Source: JBJXGF01 sp046153015 (GTDB taxonomy: Bacteria > Actinomycetota > Acidimicrobiia > Acidimicrobiales > CAIXPF01). From it: a stretch of DNA of 11,665 nucleotides. Where the stretch lies: NCBI GenBank assembly GCA_046153015.1, contig JBJXGF010000318.1, positions 1 through 11,665 of the forward strand, given 5' to 3'. The position numbers and the translations under genes were made by a program. Numbering within the stretch: position 1 is the stretch's first letter; each line of letters opens with the position of its first letter. Shown here one piece after another: positions 4,693 through 11,455 of the stretch. The notes beneath the pieces were generated by a model that was not told where the DNA came from, did not search any database, and saw nothing but the letters and a program-made list of their open reading frames with translations.

Positions 4693-5733
4693 TCAGCCGG
4701 TGGGCCGGCCGAAGGGCAGGGCGTCGCGCCAGGTGCGCAGGAAGTCCTCCGCCCGCTGGCACGCCCCGAGGAAGGGCCCTTCGGGATGCCGGGCGGCGTC
4801 GACCACGGCGTCGACGATCGAGGACTGCACGCCGTCGACCACCCACTCCTCGGTGGAGCCCGGGGGCGCCTCGCCGGCCAGCAGCGGACCGGCTATGGTG
4901 AGGAAGTCGGGCAGGTACACCGAGCCGGCCCGGCTGAGCATGGCCATGGCCCGCGGCGTGACCGGCGTGGGCCCGATCGGCACGACCGCCTTCGCCTTGA
5001 CGTGCTCGGCGCCCTCGTGGGTCAACGCCCCGGCCTTCGAGCCGACGAAGAGCACGTCGCAGTTCACGCCGAAGACCGCCCAGGCCGGCTTCTCGTCGGC
5101 CAGCAGCTGCGAGATCGCCCGCTCGCCGTGCGCCTCCCAGGCGGCGGCGAGATCCGCGGGCGCGAAGCCGAGCGGCGCCCCGATCGCCGAGCCGGCGCCG
5201 GTGCTGATCGCCACCACCCGACCGCCGAGCTCGCCCACCCGGCGGGCGAGCGCCACCCCCACCGGGCCGAAGCCCTCGATGGCGACGGTCTTGTCGGCCA
5301 GCCCGTCGACCGCTACGCCGGCGGCCGCGGCGGCGCCGATCGCCACCAGGTGGTCGGCCAGGCTGACGCCGGCCCGCACCGTGTGCAGCGGCACCGCCCG
5401 GTGCTCCTTCTGGCGCAGCGTGGACAGCGCGGCCTCGTCGACGCCGCGTCCGGGGTCGAGGGTCAGCTGTCCGGTCTCGACCATCGGCAGGACCTCGTCG
5501 ACGAAGCTGGCCAGCGCGCCCGGACGGTCCTCGGGCTTGGCGTTGACGCCCACAGACGCGCCCGAGATCGGCAGACCGAACGCGGCGAACGAGTAGGTGA
5601 CCGACCGGGCCAGCATCTCGGCGCCGCCCTGGAGGATCTTGGGCGCCGAACGGACGATGCCGACGGCGCGCTCGGCGCCGTCGAGGTCCCAGGAGATGAA
5701 CCCGTCGGTCGACTTGAGCTTCTGGATCTTCAC
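4693..5733 (-). CDS. Divergent Glu/Leu/Phe/Val dehydrogenase-like protein
   Basis: The 346-residue protein has the two-part layout of amino-acid dehydrogenases. The N-terminal region (about 15-125) contains LPISGASVGV at the place of the GGGKGG motif. It is followed by a Rossmann domain with VAIEGFGPVGVALARRVGELG (150-170), whose G154-x-G156-xx-G159 binds the dinucleotide. The lysines that bind and activate the amino acid in glutamate dehydrogenase are not evident (S58-G59-A60-S61-V62 stands where GGGKG is expected), although K66 may align with a later conserved lysine. It may therefore act on a different substrate or be non-catalytic. The start is GTG at 5733, not the upstream in-frame ATG at 5958, because GTG overlaps the preceding gene's stop by 4 bases as GTGA and the extra residues are shadow translation. 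It is the last gene of the operon. Confidence 0.75.
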   Translation of the reverse strand: MKIQKLKSTDGFISWDLDGAERAVGIVRSAPKILQGGAEMLARSVTYSFAAFGLPISGASVGVNAKPEDRPGALASFVDEVLPMVETGQLTLDPGRGVDEAALSTLRQKEHRAVPLHTVRAGVSLADHLVAIGAAAAAGVAVDGLADKTVAIEGFGPVGVALARRVGELGGRVVAISTGAGSAIGAPLGFAPADLAAAWEAHGERAISQLLADEKPAWAVFGVNCDVLFVGSKAGALTHEGAEHVKAKAVVPIGPTPVTPRAMAMLSRAGSVYLPDFLTIAGPLLAGEAPPGSTEEWVVDGVQSSIVDAVVDAARHPEGPFLGACQRAEDFLRTWRDALPFGRPTG

Positions 5734-6686
5734 TTCGCCAACCTCGCCATCAGACCGAACAGCTCCATGCGCGCCGGCACGGCCCAGCTCGGGTCGAGCT
5801 CCTTGTACGCCGCCGCCACGTTGATCGCCAACCGTTCGCTGTCGCCCAGCTCGGCGAACTCGCCGAGGTCGATGTCGAACACCGCGTCCTCGAGCGCCAT
5901 GCCGGACGCGTGGCGCGCCGAGGCCTCCCGGTGCACGAACTCGAAGTAGCGCTTGCACGCCTCCACGCCGGACGCGTCGGTGAGCGGACCGTGGCCCGGC
6001 ACGACCGCCTCGCAGCCGAGGGCGAGGATGGCGTCGCAGGCGCCGATGCAGTTGGCGTAGGGCCCGTCCCAGACGATCGGCGTCCCGTGGATGAACAGCA
6101 GGTCGCCGGTGTAGACGATCCCGGCGTCGGGCACGTGGACCACCAGATCGCCCTTGGTGTGGGCCGGGCCCAGCTCGATCAGCTCCGCCCGACGGCCGCC
6201 GACCTCGAGCTCGAGGCGTCCGGTGAAGGTGCGGTTCGCCGGTGTGGCGGTGATGCCCTCGAAGTCGAACGGGGCGAAGATCCGCCGCAGGAACGCGTTG
6301 ACCTCGGGCCCGAAGTCGGCCTGCATCATGGCCGCCATCCGCGACGGCGGCAGCTCCTGCATCTCCAGGGCGGCGGCCTGCGTGGCGATGATCTCCGCCG
6401 CGTCGACCAGCTGGTTGCCGTGCCAGTGGTCGCCGTTGGCGTGGGTGATGGCCAGCGTGGCGATCGGCGCGGCGGAGGTCACCGGCGCCATCGAGTCGAG
6501 CATCGTGCGGGTGAGCGGCAGGTCGAACAGCGTGTCGACGAGCAGCGACGCGCCGTTGCCCCGCACCAGACCGGCGTTCGACCAGCCCCAGCTCCCGTCG
6601 GGCTGGAGGTAGGCGAACACGCCGTCGGCCACCTCGTAGAGGCCGCGCTCGTAGCTCCGGCTGTTGAGGATCTCACGGGTGGTCAT
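5730..6686 (-). CDS. Metallo-beta-lactamase-fold hydrolase
   Basis: The 318-residue protein has all landmarks of the MBL fold: the metal loop THANGDHWHGN (81-91), H176 in GPAHTKGD, D195 in YTGDLLF and H232 in VPGHGPLT. The usual H-x-H-x-D-H is here H82-A-N84-G-D86-H87, with Asn replacing the second His. Some MBL hydrolases share this form, and it would alter one zinc site. H89 is nearby. Residues 100-165 form an insertion rich in Met and Phe that may cap the active site. It probably hydrolyses an ester, thioester, lactone or similar bond in the pathway. The ATG at 6686-6684 overlaps the stop of the VOC gene (ATGA), and its own stop overlaps the next start (GTGA), so it is translationally coupled on both sides. 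Confidence 0.88.
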   Translation of the reverse strand: MTTREILNSRSYERGLYEVADGVFAYLQPDGSWGWSNAGLVRGNGASLLVDTLFDLPLTRTMLDSMAPVTSAAPIATLAITHANGDHWHGNQLVDAAEIIATQAAALEMQELPPSRMAAMMQADFGPEVNAFLRRIFAPFDFEGITATPANRTFTGRLELEVGGRRAELIELGPAHTKGDLVVHVPDAGIVYTGDLLFIHGTPIVWDGPYANCIGACDAILALGCEAVVPGHGPLTDASGVEACKRYFEFVHREASARHASGMALEDAVFDIDLGEFAELGDSERLAINVAAAYKELDPSWAVPARMELFGLMARLAK

Positions 6687-7234
6687 CGCTCAGCCCCGAT
6701 CCGGTGCACGGGCTGGGTCTCGCCGTCCCAGGCCGCCGCTTGGTCGCGGATGTGGGCGAAGAAGCTGAGCGTCTGCTCGCCCGGCTCGACCAGCTCGATG
6801 ACCGTGCCGGTCTGGCCCGGCGCCTCGCAGTCGAGGTAGGCGAAGCGCCCGCCCTTGAAGCTGCCCTCCTGGCCCGGTCCGAAACCGAGGGCCTGGGCCG
6901 CCGCCAACGCGGCGTCGTAGTCCGCCGGCAGGTAGCCGAGGTGCTGGAGGCCGCCGCCGGGGCAGCGGGCCAGGTAGTCGAGGTACATGGACGGCGCCTG
7001 GTCGTGCTGCTGGATCAGCTCCACCTGCACGTCGCCGCTGTTCGACAGCGCGATCGACAGGTCGGGCAGCGTGGTCGAGGCGCCGCACCGCCAGACCGCG
7101 CCCCGCAGCTTGAACACGTACCAGGGGCCCACGCCGAAGCGGTCGATCCAGTGGGTGAGCGCTGCGTCCAGGTCGGTCACCACGTAGCCGAGCTGGAAGA
7201 CCCCGCCGAGCAGCGGGGCGAGCCGTTGGGTCAT
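6683..7234 (-). CDS. VOC-family (glyoxalase-type) protein
   Basis: The 183-residue protein has two beta-alpha-beta-beta-beta modules typical of the vicinal-oxygen-chelate superfamily. The first opens with GVFQLGYVVTDLDAALTHWI (11-30) and contains QVELIQQ (70-76). The second opens with GGLQHLGYLPADYDAALAAA (94-113) and ends with GTVIELVEP (143-151). Candidate metal ligands are Q14, E72, H98 and E147, a Q-E-H-E set also found in epimerase- and glyoxalase-like members. It resembles methylmalonyl-CoA-epimerase-like or lyase-type VOC proteins (Glyoxalase_4) more than extradiol dioxygenases. ATG at 7234-7232 is preceded by AGGAGG and overlaps the upstream stop by 4 bases (ATGA). Its exact reaction is unknown; operon company suggests isomerisation, lyase or ring-related chemistry on a pathway intermediate. 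Confidence 0.85.
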   Translation of the reverse strand: MTQRLAPLLGGVFQLGYVVTDLDAALTHWIDRFGVGPWYVFKLRGAVWRCGASTTLPDLSIALSNSGDVQVELIQQHDQAPSMYLDYLARCPGGGLQHLGYLPADYDAALAAAQALGFGPGQEGSFKGGRFAYLDCEAPGQTGTVIELVEPGEQTLSFFAHIRDQAAAWDGETQPVHRIGAER

Positions 7235-8079
7235 GGGCGGACCTCCTCGACGATGCCGTTGGTCAGCAGCCCCACTCGGCTGATCTCGACCTCCACCTTG
7301 CCGCCGGGCTTCATCCACAGCGGGGGATCGCGGCGGGACCCGACGCCGCCCGGCGTGCCGGTGGCGATCACGTCGCCCGGGGCGAGCGTGGTGAACTGCG
7401 AGCAGAACGAGATGAGCTCGGCCACGGAATGGATCATGAGATCGGTGGGCGTGTCCTGCACCACCTCGCCGTCGAGGCGGGTCTGCAGGCGCAGCGCCTG
7501 GGGGTCGCCCACCTCGTCGGCGGTCACCAGCCACGGGCCCATCGACCCCGAGGCGTCGAAGTTCTTGCCCGGCGTGAACTGGGAGGACAGGCGCTGCCAG
7601 TCGCGCACGCTGCCGTCCATGAAGCACGAGTAGCCGGCCGCGTAGGTGAGCGCGTCCTCCACCGAGGCCCGCCGGCACCTTCGCCCGATCACCACCGCCA
7701 GCTCGCCCTCGTAGTCGAACTGCTCGCTGTCGAACGGCTTGACCAGCGGCGCCCCGCAGCCCACGAGCGACGACGGATAGCGGGTGAAGATCGTGGGATG
7801 CGCGTTCGGGTCGCGCCCGGTCTCGACCCGGTGCGCGTCGTAGTTCACGCCGGCGCACAGGATCCGCGACGGGTCCGGCACCGGCGCCAGCAGCTCCAGG
7901 CCGGCGAGCGGCCGGTCGGGCTCGGCGTGGCGGGCCTCCTCGAGCGCGCCGGCCTCGAGCAGCGCCCGCACGCTGGTGAATCGCCCGCCGGTGGCCCGGC
8001 CGAGCTCGGCCACCCCGTCGCCGACCACGACCCCCGCGGCGGCGCCGCCCGTGGGCGTCACGAACGTGATGAGTCGCAC
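7231..8079 (-). CDS. Fumarylacetoacetate hydrolase (FAH) family protein
   Basis: The 282-residue protein has a variable N-terminal domain (1-65) and a complete FAH catalytic domain. Visible marks are ILCAGVNYDAH (73-83), FDYEGELAVVIG (121-132) with the metal-binding E124 and E126, D155 in SCFMDGSVRDWQ, K172 in GKNFD and IATGTPGGVG (238-247). Family members cleave acylpyruvates or hydrate and isomerise dienoates with Mg or Mn. This layout fits fumarylpyruvate-hydrolase/2-hydroxyhepta-2,4-diene-1,7-dioate-isomerase-like enzymes of aromatic catabolism. The start is GTG at 8079-8077. Upstream in-frame residues are non-coding in style, the ribosome binding site is weak, and a TGCAAT at 8094-8089 might serve as a near-leaderless -10 box. 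The stop overlaps the VOC start. It lies 59 bases downstream of the aminotransferase gene on the same strand. Confidence 0.88.
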   Translation of the reverse strand: MRLITFVTPTGGAAAGVVVGDGVAELGRATGGRFTSVRALLEAGALEEARHAEPDRPLAGLELLAPVPDPSRILCAGVNYDAHRVETGRDPNAHPTIFTRYPSSLVGCGAPLVKPFDSEQFDYEGELAVVIGRRCRRASVEDALTYAAGYSCFMDGSVRDWQRLSSQFTPGKNFDASGSMGPWLVTADEVGDPQALRLQTRLDGEVVQDTPTDLMIHSVAELISFCSQFTTLAPGDVIATGTPGGVGSRRDPPLWMKPGGKVEVEISRVGLLTNGIVEEVRP

Positions 8080-8138
8080 CGAGCCATCATTGCAGGTCGC
8101 CGGCGGGGTCGATGAGCTGCGGGGGCGGAACAGCGCGG

Positions 8139-9494
8139 CTACAGCCCGATCGAGGCCTCGAACGCGCCCACCGCCCGGTCCAGCCGCTCGATGATCTCGT
8201 CGGCGTCGGCCATGGTGGCGCACAGCGGCGGCGCGATCGACACGGAGGCGCCGCCCCGGGTGAGCAGGCCGTTCTCGCGCAGCAGGGCGGGCATCCGCCT
8301 GCCGACCTCGTCCTCGGGGAGGAAGTCCTGGCCCGAGGCCGGGTCGCGCTTGAGCTCCAGCACGTGCATCATGCCGATGCCGCGGGCGGCGGCGCCGGTC
8401 GGATGCCTCGCCGCCAGCGCCTCGAGCTGCTCACCGAGGTAGCCGCCGACGACGGCGGCGTTCTCGACCAGGCCCTCCTTCTCGAAGATGTCGAGGTTGG
8501 CCAGCGCCACCGCGCACGCCACGGGATGGGCGCCGAACGTGATGCCGCCCACGAACGCCTCGGCGTCGCCCCCCACGAAGCCCGACGCCACCTTCTCGTT
8601 CACCCCGACGGCGGCCAGGGGCTGATAGCCCGAGGTGATGCCCTTCGCCATCGTCATGAGGTCGGGCGACACGCCGAAGTGGTCGATGCCGAACCAGGCG
8701 CCGGTGCGCCCGAACCCGTCGATCACCTCGTCGGCGATGAGCAGGATGTCGTGCTTGTCGCAGATGGCCCGCAGCGTGCGCCAGTACTCCGTCGGCGGCA
8801 CGAAGCAGCCGTTCGCGGTGGAGATCGGCTCGGCGATCAGCGCGGCAACCGTGTCCGGCCGGTGCACCGCCAGCTGCGCCTCGATCGTGCGGGCGCAGAA
8901 CACGTCGCACTCCGGGTAGGTCTTCTCGTAGGGGCAGCGCCCGCAGTGCACGTTCGGCACCGGCACGGCGCCGGGGATGAGCGGCTCGAACGGCGCCTTG
9001 TTCACGTAGGTGGAGTGGTTCACCGACAGCGCCCCGCCGGTCATGCCGTGGTACGAGCCGAAGCGGCAGATCACCTTCGTGCGGCGGCGTTCGCCGCGGT
9101 TCCAGTGCCACTGCTTGGCCATGCGCAGCGCGGTGTCGACCGCATCGGACCCGGTGTTGACCAGGTAGAACCGTTCGATGCCGGGCGGGGTCAGCTCGGC
9201 CAGGCGGGCGGCGAGGTCCACCGCCGGCTTGGTGGCGTAGGCGAACGGGTTGGCGAAGGCCAGCTCGCCCATCTGGCGGGCGGCGACCTCGGCCAGCTCC
9301 TTGCGCCCGTGGCCGGCGTTGACCACCCACAGGCCCGACATCACGTCGATGTAGGTGTTGCCCAGGTGGTCGCGGAGACGGATGCCGTCGCCGGACTCGA
9401 TCACCACGAACTCGCCCTGCTGGGCGAGGTCGTTGTACTGGCGGGTGTGGATCCACAGGTGGGCGAGCCCACGCTCCACGTAGTCGTCGACCAT
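8139..9494 (-). CDS. Class III pyridoxal-phosphate aminotransferase (omega-transaminase type)
   Basis: The 451-residue protein is a full-length class III (fold type I) aminotransferase. It has NTGSDAVDTALRMAK (113-127) for phosphate binding, SYHG (147-150) for ring stacking, ADEVIDGFGRTGAWF (254-268) with D255 against the pyridine nitrogen, K284 in TMAKGITSGYQP as the Schiff-base lysine, and GGITFGAHP (316-324). A four-cysteine stretch, HCGRCPYEKTYPECDVFC (183-200), occurs in a loop that carries cysteines in many relatives. It moves an amino group from an omega-amino acid, taurine-like compound or amine to a keto acid such as pyruvate; the donor is unknown. ATG at 9494-9492 has no Shine-Dalgarno sequence but has a -10 box at leaderless distance. 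It probably heads the minus-strand operon. Confidence 0.9.
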   Translation of the reverse strand: MVDDYVERGLAHLWIHTRQYNDLAQQGEFVVIESGDGIRLRDHLGNTYIDVMSGLWVVNAGHGRKELAEVAARQMGELAFANPFAYATKPAVDLAARLAELTPPGIERFYLVNTGSDAVDTALRMAKQWHWNRGERRRTKVICRFGSYHGMTGGALSVNHSTYVNKAPFEPLIPGAVPVPNVHCGRCPYEKTYPECDVFCARTIEAQLAVHRPDTVAALIAEPISTANGCFVPPTEYWRTLRAICDKHDILLIADEVIDGFGRTGAWFGIDHFGVSPDLMTMAKGITSGYQPLAAVGVNEKVASGFVGGDAEAFVGGITFGAHPVACAVALANLDIFEKEGLVENAAVVGGYLGEQLEALAARHPTGAAARGIGMMHVLELKRDPASGQDFLPEDEVGRRMPALLRENGLLTRGGASVSIAPPLCATMADADEIIERLDRAVGAFEASIGL

Positions 9495-9499
9495 GGGAA

Positions 9500-9505
9500 A
9501 CGCTA
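9500..9505 (-). promoter_or_regulatory. -10 box for leaderless aminotransferase transcript
   Basis: TAGCGT on the minus strand (9505-9500) fits TANNNT and ends five bases before the ATG at 9494. No ribosome binding site is present, so transcription starting at the start codon is the natural reading. Confidence 0.5.
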
Positions 9506-9517
9506 CCCCGGGGCGCG

Positions 9518-9523
9518 TAAGCT
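9518..9523 (+). promoter_or_regulatory. -10 box for the amidohydrolase gene
   Basis: TAAGCT at 9518-9523 fits TANNNT and would start transcription near 9530, giving a leader of about 27 bases. That leader contains the purine-rich GGGGGAG (9546-9552) just before ATG 9557. The box lies back to back with the leftward -10 box, only 12 bases away, so the two promoters probably compete or share a regulator. Confidence 0.45.
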
Positions 9524-9556
9524 GCGCCTCGGCAGTTCAGCTGCAGGGGGAGACAC

Positions 9557-11287
9557 ATGCACGAGCTCGTCATCCGAGGCGGAACGATCGTCGACGGCGC
9601 CGGGGCGGCCGCGTACACCGGTGACGTCGCCATCGACGAGGACCGGATCAGCGCGTTGGGCAAGGTAGTCGACAAGGGCCGCCGGGAGATCGACGCCGAC
9701 GGCCTGCTCGTCACGCCGGGCTGGGTCGACATCCACACCCACTACGACGGCCAGGTCACCTGGGATTCGCAGGTGGCGCCCTCGTCGCTCCACGGGGTCA
9801 CCTCGGTGGTCTACGGCAACTGCGGCGTGGGCTTCGCCCCGGCCCGCACCGGCGAGGACGACCACGCGTTCCTGATCTCGCTGATGGAGGGCGTGGAGGA
9901 CATCCCGGGCACCGCCCTGGCCGAGGGCCTGGCGTGGGACTGGGAGTCGATCCCCGAGTACCTCGACGCCGTCGACCGGCGGCCCCACACGATCGACCTC
10001 GGCGCGCAGGTGCCCCACGCCGCGCTGCGGGCCTACGTGATGGGCGCCCGAGGCGCGAACCACGAGGAGGACCCGACGCCGGAGGAGATCGGCCGCATGG
10101 CCGAGCTCACCGCCGAGGCCCTCGAGGCCGGCGCGGTCGGCTTCGCCACCTCCCGCACGCTCAACCACCGCACGAAGACCGGCCAGAAGATCGGCTCGCT
10201 CACCGCCAGCTCCGAGGAGCTGCTCGGCATCGCCGACGCGTTGCGCCGCACCGGCAAGGGCGTCCTGCAGGTGGTGTCGGACTTCAAGAGCTTCGACTAC
10301 GAGATGGGCATGATGCGCCGGATGGCCGAGCTGTCCGGCCGGCCGCTGTCGGTGTCGCTCATCCAGGCCGACCAGCGGCCCGACCGCTGGCGCGACGTGC
10401 TGGCCTACATCGACCGCGCCGCGGCCGACGGGCTCGACATGAAGGCGCAGATCGCCGCCCGTCCGGTGGGCCTGCTGGTGGGGCTCAACGGGTCGATGCA
10501 CCCGTACGTGAAGACGCCGACCTACAAGGCGCAGCTGCGCGGGCTGCCGGTGGCCGAGCAGGCGCGGCGCATGCGCGACCCCGAGCTGCGGGCCGCGCTG
10601 CTCGCCGAGGCCCGGGAGGTGCGCGGCGGGCTCTTCGCCGGCGTGGCCAAGCAGGCCCACAAGCTCTTCGAGCTGGGCGACCCGCCCGAGTACGAGCCGG
10701 CGCCCGAGCAGTCGATCGCGGCCAAGGCGCAGCGGGCCGGCGTCGACCCGATGGAGCTCGTGTACGACATCCTCACCGCCGGGGACGGCGACGGGATGCT
10801 CTACTACCCGGCCGGCAACTACAGCGCCGGCAACCTCGACGCCGCCCGCGAGATGGTGCTCCACGAGCGGACGGTGCCCGGCCTGTCCGACGGCGGCGCC
10901 CACGTGTCGTTCATCTGCGACGCCAGCTTCCCCACCTACAACATCGTGCACTGGGCGCGCGACCGCAGCCGCGGCGAGAAGCTCCCGCTCGAGTTCATGG
11001 TGAAGCGGCAGACGCTCGACACGGCCCGCCACGTGGGCTGGAACGACCGCGGCCGCCTGGCTGTCGGCTGCCTGGCCGACGTGAACGTGATCGACTTCGA
11101 CCGCCTGGCGCTGCGCCCGCCTGAGATGGTGCACGACCTGCCCGCCGGCGGGAAGCGGCTGATGCAGAAGGCCGAGGGCTACCGCTACACGATCAAGCGG
11201 GGCCAGGTGACCTTCGTCGACGGCGTGGCGACCGGCGTGCTCCCCGGTCAGGTCGTGCGCGGCGCGCAGGCGGCGCCCACCGCCTAG
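9557..11287 (+). CDS. D-aminoacylase-family amidohydrolase (N-acyl-D-amino-acid deacylase-like)
   Basis: The 576-residue protein belongs to the COG3653 branch of amidohydrolases, which remove acyl groups from N-acyl-D-amino acids or similar amides. It opens with the composite beta-sandwich strand LVIRGGTIVDGAG (4-16), then PGWVDIHTHYDGQ (54-66) with H60 and H62, then YGNCGVGFAP (86-95) with C89 in place of the carboxylated lysine of other amidohydrolases. SDGGAHV near residue 444 supplies the catalytic Asp (D445). The C-terminal strand region GCLADVNVIDFD closes the sandwich. The two barrel histidines that hold the tight zinc in characterised D-aminoacylases are not obvious: VLQVVSDF stands where the first is expected. 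Activity or metal content may therefore differ. ATG 9557 has a good purine-rich ribosome binding site. It is divergent from the aminotransferase operon. Confidence 0.85.
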   Translation: MHELVIRGGTIVDGAGAAAYTGDVAIDEDRISALGKVVDKGRREIDADGLLVTPGWVDIHTHYDGQVTWDSQVAPSSLHGVTSVVYGNCGVGFAPARTGEDDHAFLISLMEGVEDIPGTALAEGLAWDWESIPEYLDAVDRRPHTIDLGAQVPHAALRAYVMGARGANHEEDPTPEEIGRMAELTAEALEAGAVGFATSRTLNHRTKTGQKIGSLTASSEELLGIADALRRTGKGVLQVVSDFKSFDYEMGMMRRMAELSGRPLSVSLIQADQRPDRWRDVLAYIDRAAADGLDMKAQIAARPVGLLVGLNGSMHPYVKTPTYKAQLRGLPVAEQARRMRDPELRAALLAEAREVRGGLFAGVAKQAHKLFELGDPPEYEPAPEQSIAAKAQRAGVDPMELVYDILTAGDGDGMLYYPAGNYSAGNLDAAREMVLHERTVPGLSDGGAHVSFICDASFPTYNIVHWARDRSRGEKLPLEFMVKRQTLDTARHVGWNDRGRLAVGCLADVNVIDFDRLALRPPEMVHDLPAGGKRLMQKAEGYRYTIKRGQVTFVDGVATGVLPGQVVRGAQAAPTA

Positions 11288-11302
11288 CTGCGTGCCGAGC
11301 GA

Positions 11303-11333
11303 GCGGCCGCCGGGCCGGGCGCCCGGCGGCCGC
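11303..11333 (+). terminator. 13-bp GC hairpin after the amidohydrolase
   Basis: Bases 11303-11315 and 11321-11333 are exact inverted complements around a 5-base loop, 16 bases past the stop codon. All stem pairs are G-C. No T-run follows, which is common for hairpin terminators in GC-rich actinobacteria. It may also terminate transcription arriving from the right. Confidence 0.65.
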
Positions 11334-11383
11334 CGGCGCGTTCCGGGCCCGACCCGCTCAGTTACTCAGTCGCGCTCATCCCG

Positions 11384-11396
11384 GGGGCTGCGCCCC
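11384..11396. repeat. Short GGGGC-TGC-GCCCC palindrome in the convergent gap
   Basis: A 5-bp stem with a TGC loop lies about 25 bases beyond the stop codon of the right-edge minus-strand gene. It could be the terminator for that gene. The rest of 11334-11455 holds GCT/CGC-rich text with no gene. Confidence 0.4.
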
Positions 11397-11455
11397 AGGA
11401 CCCCATCCACGGCCGGCTCGCTGGCGCTCCCCGACCGTGCGGCTTCGCTCCGCTC

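Noticed and set aside
8112..9668. 518-residue plus-strand frame opposite the aminotransferase
   Set aside because: Shadow frame; the minus strand carries the full PLP-enzyme motif set.
9503..11134. 543-residue minus-strand frame opposite the amidohydrolase
   Set aside because: It is His/Arg/Val/Gly-rich shadow translation caused by GC-rich third positions, and the plus-strand frame has clear catalytic motifs.
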